A stretch of DNA of 64,000 nucleotides, from assembly GCF_003290185.1 (NCBI RefSeq), contig NZ_QNFY01000014.1, forward strand, positions 62,001-126,000. Direction: 5' to 3'. The notes under the pieces are model-generated. The model was not told where the DNA came from. It saw only the letters and a program-made list of their open reading frames with translations, and ran no database searches. How positions within the stretch are numbered: the stretch's first letter is position 1; the number at the start of each line of letters is the position of its first letter. A program made the position numbers and the translations under genes. This document shows positions 1-8,349 of this stretch, piece after piece. This DNA comes from Chryseobacterium lathyri. GTDB taxonomy: Bacteria; Bacteroidota; Bacteroidia; Flavobacteriales; Weeksellaceae.

Positions 1-534
1 TTAGAATTAAAAAGCAATGAGAGTTTAACCTGGAATCAAAATATAGCAATTTCGTATTGTATTGAACTATACTTAAACTGTTTTATAAGATTAAATTTTA
101 GCAAGAAAGACTTTTTAGATTTCAACAAATATTTATCGCAGAAATGGCAATTATTTCTATTGTCAGACCAGGAATTGATTTCGAATGCATATGCAACTAT
201 TTCAGAAATGTATCAAAAGTTTGAGAGGCTTTATTTAGTTAATGAAAACTCACTAAACGAAAACTTCAGTAGTAAAGTGGATAATTGGATATCTTCAGAT
301 TCCTTTTTAGAAGAAATTGATGCTATTTCAGAAAGTATGGATAATTTTTTACATAAAAAAGAAAATATTTTTATTTCTAGTGCAATACTTTCTGGTTTTA
401 GTGATAACACTAAATATGCATTTTTAGAAGGCTTTTTATTTAAGTTTTTTGGACTTATGGGGCTGGACACAGAGTCCAAAATCTACATAACCTATATAAT
501 TAATAGATTAAGTAATGAAACTGAATTTAATTAA
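1..534 (+). CDS. Hypothetical protein, 5' end outside the window
   Basis: The reading frame is open from base 1 to the TAA at 532-534, giving 177 visible codons; the true start lies upstream. A TTG at 160 is in frame but coding character continues before it (residues such as WNQNIAISYCIELYLNC), so it is unlikely to be the start. The protein looks soluble and mostly helical, with many Asn, Ser and Phe residues and no motif I recognise. Its last 20 bases overlap the start of the RNA ligase gene, so the two are probably translationally coupled and may act together in RNA repair. Base composition is clearly more AT-rich than the SusC region that follows. Function unknown. Confidence 0.6.
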   Translation, partial: LELKSNESLTWNQNIAISYCIELYLNCFIRLNFSKKDFLDFNKYLSQKWQLFLLSDQELISNAYATISEMYQKFERLYLVNENSLNENFSSKVDNWISSDSFLEEIDAISESMDNFLHKKENIFISSAILSGFSDNTKYAFLEGFLFKFFGLMGLDTESKIYITYIINRLSNETEFN

Positions 535-1594
535 ACTAAGGGAATCTATTAAGGATTCAAATATTACCATTGAAAAACATCCTACAGAAGATCTGTTTAT
601 ATATGGTTATTTTAAACATCCTCTCTCCAAAACAAAAAGTATCTGGAATGAGTATTCTATTATGTGCAGAGGACTAATTTTAAATAGTGAAGGAGAAATT
701 ATAGAAAGGGCATTTGACAAATTTTGGACATTCAGAAATCATATCACAGATAATTTAATTTCATTAAGCGAAAATAGAATTGTAAAATTACCAGATTCTA
801 CGCCTAAAATTTATGAAAAATTAGATGGTACGATGGGAGTACTATATTGGGTTAAAAATACTCCGTATATAGCTACTCAGAGATCATTTTCTAGCCTAAA
901 AGCAATAAAAGCCAGTGAGATAATACAAAAGAAATACCTTCAGGAAGCATTGAAACTGAACCGTAAGTTTTCTTACATTTTTGAGGTAATTTACCCTGAA
1001 GCCAGCCTTGTGGTAAATTATGGACAGGAAGAGGATTTAGTCTTGATTGGGGTAATTGATAAAGAGACTGGTAAGAGTATACAAAACATTTCCGAATTAG
1101 GTTTTAGAACTAAGAAAGATTTAACTGCTGAGTTCAAAAACTTCAAAAATCTCAATGAAATAGAAGAAGCAAACATAAATAATTTGGAGGGTGTCGTTTT
1201 GGAATATAACAATTCATTACGAATTAAAATTAAATTTCCATGGTACAAGGAAATTCATAAGGAGCTACAGAGTGTTATAAATGCCGAATATCAAATGATT
1301 GAAAGTATAAATAAGCTTAAGAAATATTATGGTTACAAAGAAAATCCACTTTCGACAACTTTGATAACGGAAGCCATAAAAAATGGAAGGACGCAGGAAA
1401 GTTTTGTCAATGAATTAAATATAGACCAAATCGATAGAGGAGCAATAAAATGGGTTTATCGACACTGGAATCAGTATGAGGAAACAAATACATCCATAAG
1501 CGAATTTTTCAATCAAAGTTTTGAATATGGCAACACTCCTGATGATAGAATATGGAAATGGAAAAATAGATATTTAGATAAATATTATGACTAA
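515..1594 (+). CDS. T4 Rnl1-like RNA ligase
   Basis: A 359-residue protein carrying all the nucleotidyltransferase motifs of ATP-dependent RNA ligases. Motif I is EKLDG with the adenylated lysine at K102, motif III is FEVIYP around 156-161, motif IV is EGVV at 225-228, and motif V is KIK at 238-240. The CRGLIL stretch at 51-56 is typical of the T4 RNA ligase 1 family (PF09511). Such enzymes join 5'-phosphate and 3'-hydroxyl RNA ends through an enzyme-AMP intermediate, often repairing cleaved tRNA. The ATG at 515 overlaps the upstream gene by 20 bp, and its own end overlaps the Nudix-ligase gene by 8 bp, so all three are likely co-translated. No kinase/phosphatase partner is visible here; one could lie upstream of the window. 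Confidence 0.85.
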   Translation: MKLNLIKLRESIKDSNITIEKHPTEDLFIYGYFKHPLSKTKSIWNEYSIMCRGLILNSEGEIIERAFDKFWTFRNHITDNLISLSENRIVKLPDSTPKIYEKLDGTMGVLYWVKNTPYIATQRSFSSLKAIKASEIIQKKYLQEALKLNRKFSYIFEVIYPEASLVVNYGQEEDLVLIGVIDKETGKSIQNISELGFRTKKDLTAEFKNFKNLNEIEEANINNLEGVVLEYNNSLRIKIKFPWYKEIHKELQSVINAEYQMIESINKLKKYYGYKENPLSTTLITEAIKNGRTQESFVNELNIDQIDRGAIKWVYRHWNQYEETNTSISEFFNQSFEYGNTPDDRIWKWKNRYLDKYYD

Positions 1595-2843
1595 GAGTGC
1601 TGGGCTGCTTATTATTAAAAATAGTAAGGTTCTGTTAGTAAAGCCAAGACATATGGCTTCTGATAATAATTGGTCTATACCAAAAGGACTTATTGATAAA
1701 CCTAGTGATAGAAACATTATTGAAACTGCTATAAGAGAGACGTTCGAGGAAACTGGCATTCTGATTCCCAAAGACAAAATTGATCCTTCTAAAAGATCAT
1801 TAATAAGTTATGTAGATTCAAAAGGTATTTTATCAAAGATTATTTTTTATTTTGTAGTTGAGATTTCAGATAAAGAATATAATCAATATAAAATCTCAAA
1901 CGATTTCGACTCATCAGAAATTGAGGCAATTGCCTTTTTCTCGGCAAGAGAAGCTAGAAAAAAAGTTTATTGGAAGCAGCAATCAGTATTAAATTTTCTT
2001 AAGGCAGACTCTTTCTGTATTAATGAGTTAGAACTACTTATAAAATTAGGTTATATTTATAAAGTGAAACATCCGGTGTTCCCAATATGGCTGTATAATA
2101 TCACGAGAAAGTGTAAGTTACATAAAAATTGGAATTATACGACATTGTCTTGTAGAGGGTTGATACTGGATGATTCAGGGAGAATTATTGCTCGCCCATT
2201 TAAAAAATTTTTCGAGAGACATGAAATTTATCCTGAAGTACTAAATCTGCTTTATAAACCAATATACAGTGCAGATAAATGGGATGGGGCTTTAGGTGTA
2301 ATGTACAAGTACAAAAATAATTATTATATCTGTTCAAAAAATAATTTCAATCATTACATCGGAACTATAGCAACTGACGCTTTTTATAACCAGCTTCGTC
2401 ATCTCAATATTAAAGATCTGAAAGATTATACGATTCTTTTCGAGATAATAACTCTTAAAAATCCGTTTACTATTAACTATACAGTTGCAGATACAATTTT
2501 TCCTATTGCCGTTATCAATAACAAATCAGCAAAAAATGATTTTACTAGATTGGAAGAATTAGAAAAGGTTTGTGTAGAAAGCACAATCAAAGAAGGATTT
2601 GTTGATATTTATGAGGATGGAACTATGATTAAAAATAAACTTCCTGATTTTATGAACGAATATAAAAAACTGAAGAAGCTTAAAGAGATTAGTTTTGTTC
2701 GCAATTCTGATAAAATTACTGGAAGTTTACTAGATCGAAAAAAGATTATGGATCATAGTTTTAACAATTTACTAACTAATTTGACCCAATTTTTTCTTTC
2801 GGAAAATGAAATGTATAGTGAGAAGCTAATATTTTGGTTATAG
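1587..2843 (+). CDS. Nudix hydrolase fused to a second Rnl1-like RNA ligase
   Basis: A 418-residue two-domain protein. Residues about 1-135 form a Nudix hydrolase with a Nudix box at 34-58: the REtfEEtG core (R50, E51, E54, E55, G57) is intact, but the spacing after the first Gly is two residues longer than the textbook signature. Residues about 150-400 form an Rnl1-type ligase: CRGLIL at 189-194, motif I KWDG with K231, motif III FEIITL at 285-290, motif IV EGFV at 336-339 and motif V KNK at 349-351. Nudix enzymes cleave nucleoside diphosphates linked to other groups. One inference is that this domain removes 5'-AMP from abortive adenylated RNA or decaps RNA before ligation. The start overlaps the upstream ligase by 8 bp. 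Confidence 0.83.
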   Translation: MTKSAGLLIIKNSKVLLVKPRHMASDNNWSIPKGLIDKPSDRNIIETAIRETFEETGILIPKDKIDPSKRSLISYVDSKGILSKIIFYFVVEISDKEYNQYKISNDFDSSEIEAIAFFSAREARKKVYWKQQSVLNFLKADSFCINELELLIKLGYIYKVKHPVFPIWLYNITRKCKLHKNWNYTTLSCRGLILDDSGRIIARPFKKFFERHEIYPEVLNLLYKPIYSADKWDGALGVMYKYKNNYYICSKNNFNHYIGTIATDAFYNQLRHLNIKDLKDYTILFEIITLKNPFTINYTVADTIFPIAVINNKSAKNDFTRLEELEKVCVESTIKEGFVDIYEDGTMIKNKLPDFMNEYKKLKKLKEISFVRNSDKITGSLLDRKKIMDHSFNNLLTNLTQFFLSENEMYSEKLIFWL

Positions 2844-2898
2844 CTAATTTATTCAATTCATTAAACCAAGCTACATTTCAAGAAGGCTGTTTTGCTTT

Positions 2899-2942
2899 TC
2901 ACCATATTGGTGATCATAAAAACACCCTAATATTTTAAGGGT
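2899..2942. terminator. Two hairpins between convergent genes
   Basis: TCACCA-TAT-TGGTGA (2899-2913) is followed by ACCCT-AATATTTTA-AGGGT (2924-2942) and then AT-rich DNA. They lie between the ends of two convergent genes, so a bidirectional terminator is the likely role. Confidence 0.5.
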
Positions 2943-2987
2943 ATTATTATTTAGAAATTGCCTGTTAAAAATCTTAACAGTATAAAA

Positions 2988-3344
2988 CTAAAAGCTAGAT
3001 TTCTTATCTAGAATATTTTTTTTAAATTCTGAAATGTGCTCATCTGTTATCTTACAATATTGCTGACCAAAGTCTATCATTGTATAACCCATTGACTCAA
3101 CAATAAGAACAATAGTTGCCATCGTTGACCTTTTCTTTCCACTAAAAGCACCATTTACTGTGGCTTTGGTCAGTTCTGAATTAGAGTTTGCAGCTATTTT
3201 ATCATAACTATTGACTATGTCTACACTACCATCCGATTTCGCTGAGGAACTCTTATTGTTACTAAGCATTTTACGTAAAGTAATCGCGGTTTTTATAATT
3301 ATAATTTTTTCACTTTCTTTAATCATAAATGCAATTAAGCACAT
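2988..3344 (-). CDS. Small XRE-like helix-turn-helix protein
   Basis: A 118-residue protein. The central part reads like the second half of an XRE-type helix-turn-helix: IAANSNSELTKATVNGAFSG followed by KKRSTMATIVLIVESMGY, which fits recognition helix, GKK turn and final helix. No effector domain is visible. The ATG at 3344 lies seven bases from a perfect 14-bp inverted repeat (3352-3385), so autoregulation through that site is a reasonable inference. A second in-frame Met (MIKESEK, seven residues in) is an alternative start. Family assignment rests on pattern only. Confidence 0.62.
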   Translation of the reverse strand: MCLIAFMIKESEKIIIIKTAITLRKMLSNNKSSSAKSDGSVDIVNSYDKIAANSNSELTKATVNGAFSGKKRSTMATIVLIVESMGYTMIDFGQQYCKITDEHISEFKKNILDKKSSF

Positions 3345-3351
3345 AATGAAA

Positions 3352-3385
3352 AATATTTTGGTATAGTTTTGTATACCAAAATATT
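3352..3385. promoter_or_regulatory. Operator-like perfect inverted repeat
   Basis: Arms AATATTTTGGTATA (3352-3365) and TATACCAAAATATT (3372-3385) are exact reverse complements around the 6-base spacer GTTTTG. The site sits between the HTH gene start and a rightward promoter and covers that promoter's -33 element, so a bound repressor could control both directions. Confidence 0.65.
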
Positions 3386-3399
3386 TTTTCTTATCTTTG
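3368..3399 (+). promoter_or_regulatory. Bacteroidetes-type promoter reading right
   Basis: A -33 TTTG (3368-3371) and a -7 box TATCTTTG (3392-3399, matching TAnnTTTG) are 20 bp apart, as expected for Bacteroidota sigma factor. Transcription would start near 3406 and enter a region with no ORF that has a usable start codon. Confidence 0.55.
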
Positions 3400-3405
3400 T
3401 AAAAG

Positions 3406-3615
3406 AAGTTACTTAATTGTAATTTTGCGAAACTTCAAAAAATATTAGAAGCTATTCGCTTAGAATCTTGTATCAGAAAACTGGCACTTTTCATTTTACC
3501 ACAAGACAATAAGCAGATTGCTCACGTTCTAGGCGTGGGCTCTCTTATTCGTGGTAAAGGGTATGCCAGTACCTCTGATACGGTAGGTAGAGTTCCACGC
3601 TGTTTTTTTCCAATG
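3406..3615 (+). ncRNA. Candidate structured RNA or attenuator
   Basis: Downstream of the promoter lies an outer stem GCGTGG-CTCT (3533-3543) pairing with AGAG-CCACGC (3589-3600). It encloses a small hairpin GGTA-TGCCAG-TACC (3560-3573) and is followed by a T-run (3601-3609), as in a terminator or a structured leader. One frame is open from 3403 to about 3644 but has no ATG, GTG or TTG start near the promoter, so I favour non-coding RNA. It could be a trans-acting RNA, a leader of the susC operon, or a dispersed element. From 3616 to 3980 I see only a GGAGG/CCTCC hairpin near 3760-3795. Confidence 0.4.
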
Positions 3616-3980
3616 ATGCCCGCCTTCTCTACATTTCTCTAAGCTGCTTTTACTATAAAGATTAGATAGGATACAATGGCAGCGCAACCATTGGAGCTTT
3701 ACAGTTCACACTCGAGGTTAATTTCATTCATATTAATTCTTTATGATGTGTTTAGGTTGGAGGTTTTGTAATCTCCTAAAACTTCCTCCTAGACAATATT
3801 TAAAAACACAATGTAACCATAAAAGACCATCAAATGAAAATAAGCAGCACCTATTATAATGATACTTAGTTATCTTTTTGTTACAGAACAATAAGAAATA
3901 AAAAGCCCTTTCCTTTGAAGTTGACCGCTTGGCAGGAAAGAGCAGTTAGTTATAATAAGTTTATTAAACCCAACAAATTT

Positions 3981-6848
3981 ATGAAAAAATCCTATACCAG
4001 TATAGGGAGCATTTCTATTGCCTTTATGCTGACGGTTGCAGGGAGCTCTTTTCAGGCGCAGGTGTGGGGAAGTACAGATACTATTTCCCGAAAGAATACC
4101 ACAGAAGCTGTTGTACTCAGGAAAAGAGCCGATACTTTGTCCCCCTCAGATAGGGTAAGATCAGAAAAAGTAAGCCACATTGAAGAAGTAGTCCTTAATG
4201 CCGGATATTATAAGGTAAAAGACAAAGAACGTACCGGAAGCATTGCCAAAGTATCAGCTAAGGATATCGAGAATCAGCCTGTAGCCAATGTACTTTCTAC
4301 AGTCCAGGGAAGAATGTCAGGGGTAAGCATTACCCAGAATACCGGAACACCCGGAGGCGGGTTTGACATCCAGATCAGGGGAAAGAACAGTATCCGCCGT
4401 GAGGGAAATGAGCCTCTATACATTATAGATGGGGTTCCCCAGGCTTCTGAGACTCCTTCGCTGTATTCCAATAAAATCCTTCCGTGGTCCTCCATCAATC
4501 CCCTGAATGCCATCAACCCGAATGATATTGAGAGCTTTGAGATTTTAAAAGATGCGGATGCAACAGCCATTTACGGTTCAAGAGGAGCGAACGGAGTAAT
4601 CATTGTAACGACAAAGAGGGGAAAGAAAGGAAGGTCTGAACTTAAGCTCAACACTTCATATTCCTTAAGCAGGATTATACGACCTATGGAAATGATGAAT
4701 ACGGAGCAGTACATCAGTATGCGCCGTCAGGCATTTCAGAATGATAATGTGCCTTATCCCGCCACCATGTATGATATCAACGGTACTTGGGATCAGTCCC
4801 GCTATACGGACTGGCAAAAGGAGTTGATTGGAGGTACGGCTGAATCCTATGCGGTACAGCTTTCGATGAGTGGTGGTTCTGAGAATATGACGTATCAGAT
4901 CAGCTATGGCCATAATGAGCAGGGTACTGTTTTACCTGCGGATTTCAGGTACAAGACCAATACCATTAATGCCAATTTCAGCTATTATACGCCTGACCGC
5001 AGGTTGGAATTCAATTTCGTCAATACATTCTCTTTTCAGAACAATAACGTTCAGAATGATGATATGACTTCTAAAGCTATTGGGCTGAGTCCCAATGCTC
5101 CTGAATTATATACCTCTGATGGAGGTATCAATTGGGAAGACGGAACTTTCACCAATCCTGTAGCCTCCCTGTTGAGCGAGTATCGGAATAAGACTGCATT
5201 TTTTAATAACGGACTCAATGTGTCTTATAAGCTGTTTCCATTTCTTTCGGTAAAGATGAATGCGGGGATCAGCTATCAGAATTTTGAAGAACGTTCGTTA
5301 AAACCTCATACTATTAATAACCCATCTTTCGGGCAGACGAGTTTGAACTCGACATCATCGAAGAATAATCAGGTGAATTTCTCTTATATTCTGGAACCGC
5401 AGATTGTCGGCAGTTATACGATGGGAAATCACCGGTTTGAAGCGTTGGTGGGAGCAACACTTCAGAAAACACAGGCTGATCAGGGGGCGATTTCAGGCAG
5501 GGGATTTGAGAGCAATGCACTGATTGATAATATTGGGGCGTCCAATGTGAAGACTATATCAGATCAGGTACGCAGTGAATATAATTATACTGCGGTGTTT
5601 GCAAGGTTCAATTATCAGCTAAAGAAAAGGTATATCCTGAATCTTACCGGAAGGCGGGATGGTTCCAGCCGTTTTGGTCCGAGTAACCGTTTCGGGAATT
5701 TCGGAGCGATAGGGGGAGCGTGGCTGTTTTCAGAAGAAGGTTTTCTGTCAGAATTAAAATGGCTGAGTCATGGAAAGATACGCGGGAGTATGGGAACAAC
5801 AGGAAATGACAAGATAGGAGACTATCAGTACCTCGATACCTATATCATATCATCGGGTATTTACAACGGTCAGACCGCTTTAAACCCGGCACGCCTGTAT
5901 AACCCTAATTTTAGCTGGGAAAAGACGTTGAAAAAAGAACTGGCTGTTGAGCTTGGACTCTGGAACGGGAGATTTAATTTCTCAGGTGCATATTATGAAA
6001 ATACCTCATCGAATCAGCTGGTTGGTATACCGCTTCCTGCTACCACCGGGTTTTCATCCATTCAATCGAACCTTCCGGCTAAAATCAGGAATACGGGATG
6101 GGAATTTGATGCTTCTCTGCAGGTGTTTAGAAAAGGAAAGTTCAGATACGATACTTCAGTTAACCTGAGTATTCCTAAAAATACGTTGGTGGAGTTTCCT
6201 AACCTTGAAGGCTCTACCTATTCCAATCAGTATGTAGTCGGCCATCCTGTGACGATTGCCCGGGTATATCAGTATGAAGGGATTGATCCAGCAACGGGAT
6301 TATTCAGGTTTAAGGATTTTAATGGTGACGGGAAGATTAATTCCCCTGATGATAATAAAGCTGTTGAAAAATTAGGAGTACGGTTCTTTGGGGGATGGTC
6401 GAATAACCTGAGGTTCGGGAATTGGTCTGCTTCTTTTCTCTGGCAGTTTGTTAAGCAGAGAAACTGGAGCTACAACCGTTTGATGCCAATGCCGGGAATT
6501 CTTAACAATCAGCCTGTAGAAGCACTGAATGTATGGTCTGCTTCAAATCCTGATGGACAGTATATGCCGTACTCAGCAGGATACAATTCGCAGAAACTTT
6601 CACTGCACGGGTTCTTTCAGAATTCCACTGCTGCGATAAGTGATGCTTCTTTTATCAGGCTTAAGAATGTCCAGATCAGCTATAAGATTCCTGTGAAAGA
6701 AATGGGGATTAAAGAAGCAATGGTCTATTTTCAGGGGCAAAACCTGCTGACCATTACGAAATACTTCGGTATGGATCCTGAGTTCTACCTTGTTGGATTC
6801 CTTCCGCCATTAAAAACTTACTCTCTTGGGTTTCAGATTACGTTTTAA
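3981..6848 (+). CDS. susC-like: SusC/RagA family TonB-linked outer membrane protein
   Basis: TonB-dependent outer membrane transporter of the SusC/RagA family, which imports oligosaccharides or peptides with a SusD partner. I chose ATG 3981 (955 residues) because it begins a signal peptide (MKKSYTSIGS, cleavage after SSFQAQ); the frame is open back to a TTG at 3915 but that adds a non-signal extension. The plug follows, with VQGRMSGVSI, IQIRGKNSIR, LYIIDGVP and the family signature LKDADATAIYGSRGANGVII ahead of VTTKRGK. The rest is barrel, ending in an aromatic SLGFQITF. The usual N-terminal carboxypeptidase-like domain is missing; EEVVLNAGYYKVK instead leads directly into the plug. susD follows after 81 bp. 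Confidence 0.93.
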   Translation: MKKSYTSIGSISIAFMLTVAGSSFQAQVWGSTDTISRKNTTEAVVLRKRADTLSPSDRVRSEKVSHIEEVVLNAGYYKVKDKERTGSIAKVSAKDIENQPVANVLSTVQGRMSGVSITQNTGTPGGGFDIQIRGKNSIRREGNEPLYIIDGVPQASETPSLYSNKILPWSSINPLNAINPNDIESFEILKDADATAIYGSRGANGVIIVTTKRGKKGRSELKLNTSYSLSRIIRPMEMMNTEQYISMRRQAFQNDNVPYPATMYDINGTWDQSRYTDWQKELIGGTAESYAVQLSMSGGSENMTYQISYGHNEQGTVLPADFRYKTNTINANFSYYTPDRRLEFNFVNTFSFQNNNVQNDDMTSKAIGLSPNAPELYTSDGGINWEDGTFTNPVASLLSEYRNKTAFFNNGLNVSYKLFPFLSVKMNAGISYQNFEERSLKPHTINNPSFGQTSLNSTSSKNNQVNFSYILEPQIVGSYTMGNHRFEALVGATLQKTQADQGAISGRGFESNALIDNIGASNVKTISDQVRSEYNYTAVFARFNYQLKKRYILNLTGRRDGSSRFGPSNRFGNFGAIGGAWLFSEEGFLSELKWLSHGKIRGSMGTTGNDKIGDYQYLDTYIISSGIYNGQTALNPARLYNPNFSWEKTLKKELAVELGLWNGRFNFSGAYYENTSSNQLVGIPLPATTGFSSIQSNLPAKIRNTGWEFDASLQVFRKGKFRYDTSVNLSIPKNTLVEFPNLEGSTYSNQYVVGHPVTIARVYQYEGIDPATGLFRFKDFNGDGKINSPDDNKAVEKLGVRFFGGWSNNLRFGNWSASFLWQFVKQRNWSYNRLMPMPGILNNQPVEALNVWSASNPDGQYMPYSAGYNSQKLSLHGFFQNSTAAISDASFIRLKNVQISYKIPVKEMGIKEAMVYFQGQNLLTITKYFGMDPEFYLVGFLPPLKTYSLGFQITF

Positions 6849-6929
6849 CATTCGTGGTCTGGAATCAGAGAGTTTTTAGGTCCACCTACTTATAATTTAG
6901 TCACTATACCAATCCTAATAATTATTGTA

Positions 6930-8315
6930 ATGAAAAATATATTCAACCATATCATATGCTTTCTACTGATGCTGCTGACGGCTTTAAGTACAATATCATG
7001 TGAAAAATTTGTAGAAACAGATTTTCCGAATAACCAGCTGGCAACAGAAATGATTTTTGAAGATGAAAAAACAGCGGATGCTGCCCTGGCGGGTCTGTAT
7101 TCCGCTCTATGGACAAGCTCGGTAGTCAGTGGAACTTCCGATGGTTCCGGTGCTTTACTGGGAACCTATACCGATGATATTACGTGTGTGTTCACCTCTG
7201 CCGGAAATTCTGTTCTTGATATTTATAATAATAACCCCCTGCCTACGAATGCTACTATCAGCCTGGTTTGGACCAATGCTTATCAGCAGATCTACATGGC
7301 CAACAGCATTATCAGTGGCGTAGAAAAATCCAAAAGCCTTTCTCCGTCTTCAAAAGCGCGGATAAGAGGTGAGGCTATATTTATCCGCTCATTGATTTAC
7401 TATTATCTGTATCAGATGTTTGGGGAAATTCCCTACACGGATACTACAGATTATTTATACAACAGTACGTTGAAGAGAATGCCAAAAGATCAGTTCCTGG
7501 TTCGGTTGGAAACCGATATGTCGGAAGCCGTTAATCTTCTGCCGTCATCCTATAGACATGCAGAACGAATCTATGTCAATAAAGCAGTGGGCTATGTCCT
7601 GCTTGCCAGGATGAAAATGATGCTCGGAAAATGGCAGGAAGCGGAAGTGATTAGCCAGACGATTATTCAAAGTTCAGATTTTGTTTTTCAGAATGACATC
7701 ACCAAAATTTTTCAAAAGTCAGGAAAGCATATTATCTGGCAGCTAAAACCAAAAAATAATACTGATGCCACTCTGGAAGCGGTTATGTATAATTTCACAG
7801 GTGCTCCGACTTCTTTTGTTCTTAACCCTGATTTGATCAGTTCTTTTGCTGCTGATGATTTGCGCAGGCAGAATTATTTTACCGCTGTGGTGTTTGGTTC
7901 CCAGACGAATTATAAACAAACTAAATACAAGATAACTACCGCCACTAATACAACAGAGTATTCTATCGTCTACAGGTTAGAAGATGTTTATCTGATGCTT
8001 GCAGAATCTTTATTAAGACAGAATAAAACATCTCTGGCAGTTCCTTTCATCAATTTTACAAGACAGAGAGCCGGCCTTTCTGCCCTGAGCAGTTCTATTT
8101 CACAGGCTCAGGCGTTTTTGGAATTGAAAGCAGAAAGAAGGAAGGAATTTTTTGCTGAACATGGAACCCGTTTTATGGATCTTAAAAGATGGGGCGAATT
8201 GGATCAGTTACAGTCAGTAAAGCCGAACTGGAAAACTACGAATCAGTTTCTTCCCCTTCCACAGAAGGAAATGCTGTTGAACAGTAACCTCACACCACAG
8301 AATGATGGGTATTAA
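6930..8315 (+). CDS. susD-like: SusD/RagB family nutrient-binding lipoprotein
   Basis: A 461-residue surface lipoprotein partner of the preceding SusC. The signal peptide ends in a lipobox with the acylated Cys in STISC (about residue 24), followed by EKFVETDFP. Family features are the TPR-like helical core (AADAALAGLYSALW-like opening, RGEAIFIRSLIYYYLYQMFG) and the C-terminal region ERRKEFFAEHGTRFMDLKRW, which is diagnostic for SusD/RagB. It would lid the SusC barrel and capture substrate. The end overlaps the first possible start of the S9 peptidase gene, so all three genes are likely one operon for uptake and breakdown of a peptide. Confidence 0.93.
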   Translation: MKNIFNHIICFLLMLLTALSTISCEKFVETDFPNNQLATEMIFEDEKTADAALAGLYSALWTSSVVSGTSDGSGALLGTYTDDITCVFTSAGNSVLDIYNNNPLPTNATISLVWTNAYQQIYMANSIISGVEKSKSLSPSSKARIRGEAIFIRSLIYYYLYQMFGEIPYTDTTDYLYNSTLKRMPKDQFLVRLETDMSEAVNLLPSSYRHAERIYVNKAVGYVLLARMKMMLGKWQEAEVISQTIIQSSDFVFQNDITKIFQKSGKHIIWQLKPKNNTDATLEAVMYNFTGAPTSFVLNPDLISSFAADDLRRQNYFTAVVFGSQTNYKQTKYKITTATNTTEYSIVYRLEDVYLMLAESLLRQNKTSLAVPFINFTRQRAGLSALSSSISQAQAFLELKAERRKEFFAEHGTRFMDLKRWGELDQLQSVKPNWKTTNQFLPLPQKEMLLNSNLTPQNDGY

Positions 8316-8349
8316 TTGTACAGTCATGGAGTTGAAAATGAGGATAAAT

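Noticed and set aside
3403..3644. Open frame across the structured region near 3.5 kb
   Set aside because: No ATG, GTG or TTG start near the promoter and overlap with stable hairpins; treated as RNA. Homology search could reverse this.
3760..3795. GGAGG/CCTCC hairpin before susC
   Set aside because: Too short and lacking a T-run to call a terminator or riboswitch.
3915..3980. N-terminal extension of the SusC protein from TTG 3915
   Set aside because: The extra residues do not form a signal peptide, whereas ATG 3981 starts one.
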